Shown here in pieces: positions 52,148 through 59,906 of a stretch of 64,000 nt of DNA. Position numbers and translations under genes: made by a program. The DNA lies in NCBI RefSeq assembly GCF_002967715.1, contig NZ_PUIA01000035.1, forward strand, positions 310,001-374,000. The letters are read 5' to 3'. The notes below the pieces were generated by a model. The model was not told where the DNA came from. It saw nothing but the letters and a program-made list of their open reading frames with translations, and did no database searches. Source of the stretch: Blastopirellula marina (GTDB taxonomy: Bacteria > Planctomycetota > Planctomycetia > Pirellulales > Pirellulaceae). Each line of letters begins with the position of its first letter. Within the stretch, counting starts at the first letter, position 1.

Positions 52148-53794
52148 CTAGTCATTCATAACACGATCGACGGCGGGGCGATGCAGCCCGAACCGAATGT
52201 CGGTTTCGAATGCCTTGCAAAACAACTCGGTGCGAGATCGGGCTGCCCACAAATCGACCTCGGGGTCGCCGGTCGCCTCGATCGAAACATAGACGTGGTC
52301 GGGATGCTTGGTAACTTCCACCTTGGAAACCTGCTGGCGGTGGCTGCGATCGAGCGCCCCGGCCACGCGCAAGATGGCCGCCAACTGCTTGACCCGCGTT
52401 TGATCGCTTTCGCTCAGACGCGTGAAGTTCGTGTGCTTCTTCTTGGGGTTCGCCCCACGATGATACCGCGCCACATTGGCCACAATTTCCAGCGCATGAC
52501 GCGAGAAGCCTGGTAGCTGACTGTTAACAATCAAGCTGTAGCTATGCTTGTGGTGCTTCTCGTAATTGATCAGGTAACCCACGTCCTGTAGCATGGCTGC
52601 CGCGTAGATCGTTTCGTCGTCGGTCTCTCGCAGATTGAACAGCGGCATCATCTGACGAAACAGGCTGATAGCCAGATTCGCCACGTGTTGCGTGTGGATC
52701 ATGTCGACACCGCAGCTGCGGGCAAAGGTCGACATCGCTGCCTGGCGACGCTGCTCTTCGGCCGCTTTGTCTTCCGCCGAGCCAGGCTCCAGTTCTTCCA
52801 TCATCGTCAGCATCAGCCCGTCGCGAATGCCGCGATCGTGAATCCGCAGCGTGTTCACATCCAAGCGGTGCATCAGGCGGTCGATGATCGCGATGCCGGC
52901 GACGATGATATCGGCCCGATCGGCACTCAGCCCCGGAACGTTCTTGCGTTCCTTAAGCGTCATCTTGCTCAGCGTATCGAGCGTGTGGCTGACGTCGGCG
53001 CGGTGAATACGATAGCCCCATTCCATTTGTCCCACTTCGCCGCGCTGCATCATCAAAATGCTGGCCAGCGTGGTGAAGGTCCCCCCGGTGCCAAAGAGAA
53101 CCTGTGGTACGAAAGGACGGCGTTTGATCAGCGGCTTCAGCTCTCGATCGATGCCGAAAATCATCTTCTTCAAGCTATCCGGCGTCGAGAAGAGCTCTTC
53201 GTTGATACCGTACTGCTCGGTCACGCGGACGCACCCCAGCCGGGTCGGCAGAATCTCTTCGATATGCCCACCGCAGGCAAACACGATCTCGGTGCTTCCG
53301 CCCCCGATGTCGGCGATGGCGACGTTCATGTCGCGCACGTCGAACGCCTGGGCCACGCTGCGAAACGCCAGTTGCCCTTCCATATCGGCCGAGATCACTT
53401 CGATATCGATTCCGACTTCGTTCTTGGCTCGCTCGCAGAAGTAACCGCCGTTACCCGCTTCGCGCACCGCACAGGTGGCGATGGTGCGAATGTCGTACAC
53501 GCCAAAGCCTTCAGCGATCTTCTTGAACCGTCGCAAGGCGTTGATCGAATTATCGATCGCCTCCGGATCGAGGTTACCGTTGACGGCCAGGCTGTGGGCC
53601 AGGCGGGTCGATTCGCGTTCTTCGTCGAGCACGCGGTAGTCGTACCCGGCCAGCTTCTGAGCGACCACCAGCCGCATGCTGTTCGAGCCGATATCGATCG
53701 CGGCGCAGCGAATCGGTTCGTCGCTGCTGGGCGTTGGGCCATCCGAATCGATTCCGGTCAGACGTATTTCGGTCGGTTGTTGGCTCATACGCAT
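52148..53794 (-). CDS. Ppx/GppA phosphatase (exopolyphosphatase family)
   Basis: 548 residues. ATP/polyphosphate fold: CAAIDIGSNSMRLVVAQ, VAIADIGGGSTEIVFACGG, GTGGTFTTLASIL and a C-terminal HD-like domain with DMIHTQHVANLAISLFR and YAAAMLQDVGYLINYEKHHKHS. Ppx enzymes shorten polyphosphate, and GppA acts on pppGpp. The HD part is typical for the long form. The next gene downstream is the polyphosphate-binding CHAD protein, which supports polyphosphate as substrate. The start may also be the ATG two codons further. Confidence 0.9.
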   Translation of the reverse strand: MRMSQQPTEIRLTGIDSDGPTPSSDEPIRCAAIDIGSNSMRLVVAQKLAGYDYRVLDEERESTRLAHSLAVNGNLDPEAIDNSINALRRFKKIAEGFGVYDIRTIATCAVREAGNGGYFCERAKNEVGIDIEVISADMEGQLAFRSVAQAFDVRDMNVAIADIGGGSTEIVFACGGHIEEILPTRLGCVRVTEQYGINEELFSTPDSLKKMIFGIDRELKPLIKRRPFVPQVLFGTGGTFTTLASILMMQRGEVGQMEWGYRIHRADVSHTLDTLSKMTLKERKNVPGLSADRADIIVAGIAIIDRLMHRLDVNTLRIHDRGIRDGLMLTMMEELEPGSAEDKAAEEQRRQAAMSTFARSCGVDMIHTQHVANLAISLFRQMMPLFNLRETDDETIYAAAMLQDVGYLINYEKHHKHSYSLIVNSQLPGFSRHALEIVANVARYHRGANPKKKHTNFTRLSESDQTRVKQLAAILRVAGALDRSHRQQVSKVEVTKHPDHVYVSIEATGDPEVDLWAARSRTELFCKAFETDIRFGLHRPAVDRVMND

Positions 53795-53934
53795 GCCATC
53801 CTTACGTCAAAAGTTCGTCGAGGTGCATATTCAAAGATCGCAGCACACGGCACAATAGGACCCACCTGTCGTTGTTGGCCAAAGCCAACCGTAAGACTCC
53901 TCATCCGCCACACGATGGCCGAAAGAGACCACGG

Positions 53935-54429
53935 ATGATACGCATGATTTTGATGCGGCACGCCAAGAGTTCTTGGGAAGATGATGTCGCCGATTTTGAT
54001 CGCCCTTTGAATCGTCGCGGTTTGCGAGATGCCCCTCGCATCGCTGCGGAACTATCGGATCGAGGCTGGTGCCCCGATGTGGTGGTGCATTCTGCCGCCT
54101 TGCGAACCACCCAGACCTGGCAAATGATGGCAAGCCATTTTCCCGAGGTACGTCAGGTTGTTTCGGCGAAGTCCCTGTATCACGGATCGCCGTCCGATAT
54201 TCGACAGGTCGCCGAAGCATTGCCTGCCGATTGCGGCACCTGTTTAATCATCGGGCACAACCCAGGGTGGGAATTAGCGGTTCATCAATTGTCAAGCCAA
54301 AACGTCCGCATGACAACCGCTAACGCCGCGTTATTTGAGAATGTTGCCCAGGACTGGTCGACCGCTTTCGCCGAGCACACCCCGTGGCAATTGATCGAAG
54401 TACTGCGTCCCAAAGAACTAGACGCGTAA
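53935..54429 (+). CDS. sixA: SixA-type phosphohistidine phosphatase
   Basis: 164 residues from ATG 53935. R-H-G-like signature LMRHAKSSWED (Arg8-His9), then DRPLNRRGLRDAPRIAAEL, SAALRTTQTW and IIGHNPGWELAVHQLS with the second catalytic His. SixA proteins remove phosphate from histidine phosphotransfer domains. It is divergent from the ppx gene, ~140 bases apart. Together with CHAD and Ppx it forms a compact phospho-related neighbourhood; a direct functional link is an inference. Confidence 0.9.
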   Translation: MIRMILMRHAKSSWEDDVADFDRPLNRRGLRDAPRIAAELSDRGWCPDVVVHSAALRTTQTWQMMASHFPEVRQVVSAKSLYHGSPSDIRQVAEALPADCGTCLIIGHNPGWELAVHQLSSQNVRMTTANAALFENVAQDWSTAFAEHTPWQLIEVLRPKELDA

Positions 54430-54726
54430 CGCCTGCATCACCCTCAGAAGTGGCAACCTGAGTCGGCATCGAGATTTTTTTCAACCGAAACCCAGTCGCC
54501 CAACAATCACCAAGGGCATTCGCATGACCGCAATCAACCTGCTTGCGGTGCGCTGCCGCGCCGCTGGCCATTTCACGGCAGAAGCGCAAAATGCCTGTAG
54601 GCATCCAGAGCCTCGACATCCCCCGGCATATGCCCAAAATAGGTTCGTAGACAATCGTTACGTCCGCTGCCAAGCCCCATGGGGCTGATTACGGCGAACC
54701 GGCAAAAAACTTTGAGGAGCACTCAC

Positions 54727-55740
54727 ATGTCACACCAAGTCTGTCTGCTTTCCGGCGATGGCATCGGTCCAGAAATTACCAATGTCGTGCAGGAAATCAT
54801 CGCCGCAGCAGGCGTGAAGATCGAATGGATTCCGTGTGAAGCAGGTCTCAGTTCATACGAAAGAAATGGCGACCCGCTCCCTCAAGAGACCCTCGATAAC
54901 ATCCGCACCACCAAGCTGGCTCTCAAAGGCCCCTTGGCCACCGCCAGCGGCACCGGCTTTCGTAGCGTGAATGTCTCGCTGCGCAAAGAACTGCAGTTGT
55001 ATGCCAACTATCGCCCGGCCAAGTCGCTCAAGGGAGTGCCTGCTCCGTTTAAGGACGTCGATCTGATCGTCGTTCGCGAGAACACCGAAGGGCTCTACAG
55101 CGGGCTCGAGCACACCGTTGTTCCTGGCGTGGTCGAAAGCCTCCGCGTGATCACCGAAGCCGGCTCGCGACGCATCGCTCAGTTCGCGTTTGAAACGGCC
55201 CGCAGCCTCGGACGCAAGCGCGTTACGTGCATCCACAAAGCCAACATCCTGAAGCTCAGCGACGGGCTGTTTCTCGACACCTGCAATACGGTTGCCCGCG
55301 ACTACCCCGATATCGAGTACGACGACTGCATCGTCGACGCCGCCGCGATGAAGATGGTCCTCAACCCGCACCAGTTCGACGTGCTGGTGATGGAGAACCT
55401 GTTCGGCGATATCCTCTCGGACCTGGCCAGCGGCCTGGTCGGCGGATTGGGTGTGACCCCCAGTGGCAACCTCGGCACCGATGCCGCCGTCTTCGAAGCC
55501 GTCCACGGCACGGCCCCCGACATCGCCGGCAAAAACCTGGCCAACCCCACGGCCCTGCTGTTGAGCGCCACGATGATGCTCAAACACATGGGAGAAACCG
55601 ACGCCGCCAAGAAGATCGAAGCGTCGCTGTTCGCCGTCCTGGAAGAAGGCACCACCCTAACCGGCGACCTGAAGGGTTCGGCCTCGACAACCGATTTCGC
55701 GGAAGCGATTATCGGAAAGCTGGATTCCTTGACGGTCTAA
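54727..55740 (+). CDS. NAD-dependent isocitrate/isopropylmalate dehydrogenase family enzyme
   Basis: 337 residues from ATG 54727 (GAGGAGCACTCAC upstream). Features: GDGIGPEITNVVQEI, substrate arginines in GFRSVNVSLRKELQLYANYRP, VRENTEGLYSGLEH, the Lys in CIHKANILKLSDGLFLD, the metal-binding Asp in ENLFGDILSDLASGL and the nucleotide motif HGTAPDIAGKNLANPTAL. The short form and the S-V-N-V-x-L-R-K loop are like the NAD-isocitrate dehydrogenase branch (homoisocitrate/IDH3-type). Isopropylmalate dehydrogenase is less likely. It belongs to the TCA cycle if the call is right. Confidence 0.85.
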   Translation: MSHQVCLLSGDGIGPEITNVVQEIIAAAGVKIEWIPCEAGLSSYERNGDPLPQETLDNIRTTKLALKGPLATASGTGFRSVNVSLRKELQLYANYRPAKSLKGVPAPFKDVDLIVVRENTEGLYSGLEHTVVPGVVESLRVITEAGSRRIAQFAFETARSLGRKRVTCIHKANILKLSDGLFLDTCNTVARDYPDIEYDDCIVDAAAMKMVLNPHQFDVLVMENLFGDILSDLASGLVGGLGVTPSGNLGTDAAVFEAVHGTAPDIAGKNLANPTALLLSATMMLKHMGETDAAKKIEASLFAVLEEGTTLTGDLKGSASTTDFAEAIIGKLDSLTV

Positions 55741-55810
55741 GTAAGTAGAGCCTGCCTGCCGCGGGTCCGATACCAAGTACCAGCGATACGACCCGCGCTA
55801 GCGCGAGGCC

Positions 55811-56224
55811 CTACGGAAATTCCGGTCGCTGGTCATCTTGCGAAGTCTGCTGGCAAGACTGGTCAAATGCTTCCAGCTCTTGCACGAAACGATCTTCTTT
55901 CGCGTTCAGGTGTTCGAGCAGCGCCGGCGATTGCCGCTCGGGTCGCAGCCCAGGCCAATTCGGGCATTCGCGAGCGAGCTGATCCCAAACCACGCCGAAC
56001 TGCTCGCGGGGTTCGCCTCGTATCAACGACGCGCGGTACGCGAGAATGTATCGGAACGCCCAGCTATCTTCGCAGCGGCACGCCCGAATTACTTCGCGAG
56101 GAAACTCGTCGCTCCAGACAAGTCCGCCTGACATGCCTTCGTAATCGAATTTCGCGTCTGGGTCCCAACTCGTTTGCCGCAGGATCACCAGCGCACTTTC
56201 GGGAAAGAATCGTGGATCGCTCAT
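55811..56224 (-). CDS. hypothetical protein, tandem-duplicated family (copy 1)
   Basis: 137 residues from ATG 56224. Core FPESALVILRQTSWDPDAKF, SGGLVWSDEFPREVIRACRC, WAFRYILAYRASLIRGEPRE and CPNWPGLRPERQSPAL. The gene just upstream, at 56299-56694, has nearly the same core. I do not recognise the family. No signal peptide or membrane helix. Confidence 0.7.
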   Translation of the reverse strand: MSDPRFFPESALVILRQTSWDPDAKFDYEGMSGGLVWSDEFPREVIRACRCEDSWAFRYILAYRASLIRGEPREQFGVVWDQLARECPNWPGLRPERQSPALLEHLNAKEDRFVQELEAFDQSCQQTSQDDQRPEFP

Positions 56225-56298
56225 GCAATGCATCCAACGAAAGTAAGATCTTGGGAATAAACGAGGTTGCACCTGCTTCGCGACTAAGATTCCGGACG

Positions 56299-56694
56299 TT
56301 ACATCTCGCGCCGCGTATCACCGTACTTCGTATCCACTTCCTGGAACTTCCGCGCGAAGCGGGCATGCGCCTCGATCAGATGATCTCGCAGCGTCGGTGA
56401 TTGCCGTTCAGGCCTTAGGCCGGGCCAGTTCGGGCACTGTTCGACCAGTTGATCCCACGGAGCACTAAATTCCTCGCGGGGTTCTCCCTGGATCAACGAC
56501 GCCCGGTAGGCCAGCACATACCGGAAGGCCCAGTTGTTACTGGAAAAGCAAACCGCCATCGCTTCCGGCGGATACTCGTCACTCCACAACAGCCCGCCCG
56601 AGACTCCATCGAAGATGCAGATCGCTTTGGGGTCCCACGTTGTCTGGCGAAGAATCGCCAGCACCTCTTCGGGGAAGGTCCATGGATGGTTCAT
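56299..56694 (-). CDS. hypothetical protein, tandem-duplicated family (copy 2)
   Basis: 131 residues from ATG 56694. Core FPEEVLAILRQTTWDPKAIC, SGGLLWSDEYPPEAMAVCFS, WAFRYVLAYRASLIQGEPRE and CPNWPGLRPERQSPTL, matching copy 1 at ~60% of positions. A spacer of 74 bases separates the two genes. The tandem arrangement and similar length show a recent local duplication. Possibly a small soluble regulator or immunity-type protein; function unknown. Confidence 0.7.
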   Translation of the reverse strand: MNHPWTFPEEVLAILRQTTWDPKAICIFDGVSGGLLWSDEYPPEAMAVCFSSNNWAFRYVLAYRASLIQGEPREEFSAPWDQLVEQCPNWPGLRPERQSPTLRDHLIEAHARFARKFQEVDTKYGDTRREM

Positions 56695-56823
56695 TGAATT
56701 CTCAGGCCGATCTATCCTTGGGGGCAACGCAAACGTTCTCTCGAAGAGCATTCGATTTCGGCATGCTGCTATGTTAGCCTAAAATTCAAATAAAATGCCA
56801 GTCGTCTGCAAGCGATTCTCGCC

Positions 56824-56854
56824 GGGTGCTACGCCCAAGTCTTCTTGGGCGTGC
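56824..56854. repeat. dispersed hairpin repeat R1, copy b
   Basis: GGGTGCTAC then GCCCAAG-TCTT-CTTGGGC and GTGC. Sits between the duplicated pair and the gene at 57032, in a 337-base gap without genes. Confidence 0.75.
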
Positions 56855-57031
56855 CTGTGCTCCTCATCAACACTCGATCCGACGGTATGCCACAGCTCCC
56901 CTCAGCAGTGCCACACGCTCCGGAAAAGCTTTTCCAGAAAAACACTGGACATGTGTTCACGTATTCATCTATAACTAAATCTCACGCAGGGACGCTTCCC
57001 TGAAACGCACACCATCACGAGTATTCCCCCA

Positions 57032-57712
57032 ATGTCTTCACCCAGCGCACAACCGAATCCCGACGGATCGTTCTCGCCAGAGAACCTTCCGCAGGCCTTC
57101 GTGCGCGCGGGGAAGGTCTATCTGTGTTCGTCGTGCGGAACACTCGTCGAAATCCCGGCCGACGTCGTCGGGAAGCTGGGCTGGGCGGAACAGCAGTTGC
57201 CCAAGCAACCCTCTGCCGAAGATGGCGCCACCGGCGAAGCGTCCTCCCAAGGATGCGTCCGCGTGATGCCTGACTTCAGTTTCCCCGTACGAACCCAAGC
57301 GCCGCCTGCGGCGACCCAACAACGGCCCAAACGGCCGCCGCAACCCCAACGTCCCCAGAAGCCGACACTTCCCACATGGGCCGGCAAAGCGGTCGACGGA
57401 ATCCCCGTCCCCACCGGCAAACAGCTTGACCAGGCCTTCAAGTGGATCACGTATCACCTGAAGGTGATCGACCGCCAAGAGAGCGAATTCAAGCGGCTGA
57501 AGAAGCTACTGAAAACCGAACGACGCAAAACCGAATCAACCATCCGGGTGCCATGCCCAAGTCCGCTTGGGCGTGCGAGTGGAGCCACCACAGCAGACCC
57601 GCGCAAACCATCCGTTCAACCCATCGAAGAGTACGCCCAAGCGGACTTGGGCGTGGCCCCCGGGGTGTTGTCGGGAGTATCATCCGAAGCCAGCGAGCGC
57701 GGACCACCCTGA
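57032..57712 (+). CDS. hypothetical protein whose C-terminus is built from repeat DNA
   Basis: 226 residues. Residues ~20-55 have VYLCSSCGTLVEIPADVVG, a CxxC knuckle of a zinc-ribbon kind. Then a proline/glutamine-rich linker (QRPKRPPQPQRPQKPTLP), and a charged helix ~120-165 with QESEFKRLKKLLKTERRK. From ~170 on the protein sequence (PCPSPLGRAS and YAQADLGVAPG) is encoded by two copies of the palindromic repeat R1 in opposite orientation. So the original gene may have ended earlier, and the last ~55 residues look acquired. Function unknown. Confidence 0.6.
   Translation: MSSPSAQPNPDGSFSPENLPQAFVRAGKVYLCSSCGTLVEIPADVVGKLGWAEQQLPKQPSAEDGATGEASSQGCVRVMPDFSFPVRTQAPPAATQQRPKRPPQPQRPQKPTLPTWAGKAVDGIPVPTGKQLDQAFKWITYHLKVIDRQESEFKRLKKLLKTERRKTESTIRVPCPSPLGRASGATTADPRKPSVQPIEEYAQADLGVAPGVLSGVSSEASERGPP
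57546..57576. repeat. dispersed hairpin repeat R1, copy c (inside a coding region)
   Basis: GGGTGCCAT then GCCCAAG-TCCG-CTTGGGC and GTGC. The stem of 7 bp is kept and the loop differs. It is in frame with the gene at 57032. Confidence 0.75.
57632..57657. repeat. dispersed hairpin repeat R1, copy d (inverted, inside a coding region)
   Basis: TAC then GCCCAAG-CGGA-CTTGGGC and GTGGC. Loop CGGA is the complement of TCCG in copy c, so the two are inverted copies 57 bases apart. Confidence 0.7.
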
Positions 57713-57728
57713 CTCGTCAGATCCAAAG

Positions 57729-57764
57729 GAGCGACCGTTCATAGCCAGGGGTGGAAACCCCTGG
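57729..57764. repeat. composite palindrome, left copy of an inverted pair
   Basis: GAGCGACCGTTCATAGCCAG followed by GGGTGGAAACCCCTGG. The CCAGGGG/CCCCTGG arms form a hairpin. The reverse complement with few mismatches is at 57872-57907. Confidence 0.7.
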
Positions 57765-57830
57765 AAAGTGATCGAATTAAAGACATCTTAAGCCCTGAAT
57801 GGGCGGCCGAAATGCTGCGCGCACTCGGCC

Positions 57831-57844
57831 GCCCCCTTGGGGCT
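57831..57844. repeat. R3 core, inverse orientation
   Basis: GCCCCCTTGGGGCT, between the two composite palindromes. Confidence 0.55.
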
Positions 57845-57871
57845 TAGGACTCATGGTTTGTGACACGGGTA

Positions 57872-57919
57872 CCAGGGGCTTCCGCCCCTGGCTATTAACG
57901 GTCGCCCCGTTGGGGCTGG
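57872..57919. repeat. composite palindrome, right copy, joined to R3
   Basis: CCAGGGGCTTCCGCCCCTGG, then CTATTAACGGTCGCC, then CCGTTGGGGCTGG. It is the inverse of the left copy with the R3 part attached, which shows that R3 and the CCAGGGG hairpin belong to one larger mobile-like repeat. Confidence 0.7.
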
Positions 57920-57928
57920 CAGAAGATT

Positions 57929-58047
57929 GCGTTCGTGAGCGTTACGCGTTCGTGAATGTTGCGCGTTCGTGAGCGTTACGCGTTCGTGAGCGTTACGCGT
58001 TCGTGAGCGTTACGCGTTCGTGAGCGTTACGCGTTCGTGAATGTTGC
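57929..58047. repeat. seven-copy 17-bp tandem repeat
   Basis: Unit GCGTTCGTGAGCGTTAC (type A) or GCGTTCGTGAATGTTGC (type B), in the order A-B-A-A-A-A-B, starting at 57929, 57946, 57963, 57980, 57997, 58014 and 58031. Directly behind, CTCACGAACGC at 58051-58061 is the reverse complement of the start of the unit. There are no spacers, so it is a tandem (VNTR-type) array. Confidence 0.95.
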
Positions 58048-58177
58048 GTTCTCACGAACGCGATGCTCTCGTTTCTCACCGAATGCGGTCTCTATTTTGA
58101 TTGGTATGCGTGAACGCGCTGCTTGGTGCGATTCGCTGCGCTACTCACACCCTACGGCACATCAGTAACAAGCTTCC

Positions 58178-58208
58178 GGGTGCCACCCTCAAGTCTTCTT
58201 GGGTGTGT
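58178..58208. repeat. dispersed hairpin repeat R1, copy e
   Basis: GGGTGCCACC, then CTCAAG-TCTT-CTTGGG and TGTGT; a slightly degenerated copy. Confidence 0.65.
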
Positions 58209-58250
58209 GTTTGCCATGTGCATTCGTCTCGCGCAGAAACCCCTCAACCT

Positions 58251-58283
58251 ACCCCTCTTGTGCGCAGGGGCGAGGGGACCGGA
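58251..58283. repeat. dispersed repeat R2, degenerate copy
   Basis: ACCCCTCTTGTGCGCAGGGG, then CGAGGGGACCGGA. Same beginning and end as R2 at 59839, other middle. Confidence 0.5.
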
Positions 58284-58455
58284 TGTGTGCGCGCTGCATC
58301 TTGCACTGGATGCAGGTGCGTGCTTCGTTCTTGGCAGACATATGGGCTCGGTAACCACTCCTACCCAATTTACTGTAAAATCAGGGGGGTTGGTTAACCG
58401 CGGTTGGAACTCGCGGTCATTCCGCAGGAGAGTATTTCTTCTCGGAGGGGTTCCC

Positions 58456-59814
58456 ATGTTTACCTATCGCAGCAAAATTCCCGTTTCGGTCGCCACCGCG
58501 TTTCATTGGCACGAGCAGCCTGGGGCGTTGGACCGGTTGATTCCTCCGTGGGAAGACGTGCAGATCGAACAGCGTAGCCGCTCGATCGAACCTGGCAGCC
58601 GCGTCGTGCTGAAGATGCACGTCGGGGGCTTTCCGGTACGATGGGTTGCCGAGCACACGGCCCTTGAACCGAACCATTATTTTCACGATCGCCAGGTCTC
58701 CGGCCCTTTTGCCAAGTGGGAGCACACCCATCGGTTCCTCCCCAGCGACGACGGTTACTGCGTGCTGGAAGACGAAGTCGATTACAATATCCCCGGCGGA
58801 AGTCTGGGGCAGCGGTTCGGCCGGTCGAAGGTCGAGAAGATGCTGCTGCAGATGTTTCGTTACCGCCACGATACCACCACCTACGATCTGATCGCCCATG
58901 CCCGCTATCAGGAACGCCCCACGATGAAGATTGCCATTACCGGTGCCAGCGGCCTGGTCGGTTCGCAGTTGGGGCCGTTCCTCACCACCGGCGGGCACCA
59001 GGTCGTTTCCATTTCGCGTTCGGCGGGCGAAAACACGATCCAGTGGGACATCCCAAAACAAGAGATCGACGCGGCGAAGCTCGAAGGGCTCGATGCGGTG
59101 ATTCACCTGGCCGGCGAAAGCGTGGCCGCCCGCTGGACCGATAAAAAGAAGCAAGCCATCCGCAGCTCGCGCGTCGCTGGGACGCGCCTCTTATGCGAGT
59201 CGCTGGCCAAACTCAAGAACAAACCGAAGGTCCTGGTGTGCGCCTCGGCGATGGGCTTCTATGGCGATCGCGGCGACGAGATCCTCACCGAGGCCTCGCC
59301 CCCAGGCGACGGTTTTCTGGCGGACGTTTGCCAAGAGTGGGAAGCCGCCGCTCAGCCTGCTCGCGATGCCGGCATTCGCGTCGTCCACGCGAGACTGGGC
59401 ATTGTGCTTTCGCCCAAAGGAGGCGCGCTGGCTCAGATGCTCACGCCGTTCAAGCTGGGCGTCGGCGGCAAGATCAGCAGCGGCAAGCAGTGGTGGAGCT
59501 GGATCTCGCTCGACGATGTCGTGGGGGCACTGCATCACATGATGATGAACGACGCCATCCAAGGCCCCGTCAATTTGTGTACGCCCAAAGCGGTGACCAA
59601 CGAGGAGTTCACCAAAACACTGGGCAAAGTGATTTCCCGCCCAACGTTTCTGCCGGTGCCCGCCTTCGCGGCGAAACTGGCGATGGGAGAAATGGCCGAC
59701 GAGATGCTCCTTTCCAGTTGCCGGATGGAACCGCAAGTGTTGGAAGAAACGGAGTACCACTACCGCGACCCGAACCTGGAACGGTGCCTGCGAAAGCTAC
59801 TAGGCCGGCAATAA
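58456..59814 (+). CDS. SRPBCC domain fused to TIGR01777-type epimerase
   Basis: 452 residues from ATG 58456 with GGAGGGG in front. Residues ~1-155 are an SRPBCC/START-like part: FTYRSKIPVSVATAFHWHEQ, then WEHTHRFLPSDDGYCVLEDEV. From ~158 a Rossmann domain follows: KIAITGASGLVGSQLGPFL, then VIHLAGESVAARWTDKKKQA, CASAMGFYGDRGDE, RLGIVLSPKGGALAQM and WWSWISLDDVVGA. This is the TIGR01777 (YfcH-like) epimerase. Such fusions occur in several bacteria; the substrate is unknown, and the SRPBCC part may bind a hydrophobic ligand. Confidence 0.88.
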   Translation: MFTYRSKIPVSVATAFHWHEQPGALDRLIPPWEDVQIEQRSRSIEPGSRVVLKMHVGGFPVRWVAEHTALEPNHYFHDRQVSGPFAKWEHTHRFLPSDDGYCVLEDEVDYNIPGGSLGQRFGRSKVEKMLLQMFRYRHDTTTYDLIAHARYQERPTMKIAITGASGLVGSQLGPFLTTGGHQVVSISRSAGENTIQWDIPKQEIDAAKLEGLDAVIHLAGESVAARWTDKKKQAIRSSRVAGTRLLCESLAKLKNKPKVLVCASAMGFYGDRGDEILTEASPPGDGFLADVCQEWEAAAQPARDAGIRVVHARLGIVLSPKGGALAQMLTPFKLGVGGKISSGKQWWSWISLDDVVGALHHMMMNDAIQGPVNLCTPKAVTNEEFTKTLGKVISRPTFLPVPAFAAKLAMGEMADEMLLSSCRMEPQVLEETEYHYRDPNLERCLRKLLGRQ

Positions 59815-59838
59815 GTAGCCTGTGTGTCGAAATCCTGT

Positions 59839-59874
59839 CCCCTCTCCCTCGCAGACGGTGAAGAGGGGACCGGA
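59839..59874. repeat. dispersed repeat R2, copy b
   Basis: CCCCTCTCCCTCGCAGACGG, then TGAAGAGGGGACCGGA; pairs CCCCTC with GAGGGG. It lies just after the epimerase stop. Confidence 0.7.
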
Positions 59875-59906
59875 TGAATCGAGACGGCCCCAACGGATAA
59901 AAAATC

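Larger units (their letters stand above)
57713..58455. other. 743-base repeat-rich intergenic region
   Basis: Contains an inverted pair of ~36-base composite repeats, R3 copies, seven 17-bp tandem units, R1 copy e and an R2-like copy. I see no gene in it. The forward frame that reaches into the epimerase from 58123 is only the extension of the real gene at 58456. Confidence 0.7.

Noticed and set aside
52685-53938. 417-residue forward frame
   Set aside because: Antisense to the Ppx/GppA gene, which has all family motifs. No domain in the shadow.
57929-58047. CRISPR-like array
   Set aside because: Units are 17 bp and follow each other without spacers; no cas genes in the window.
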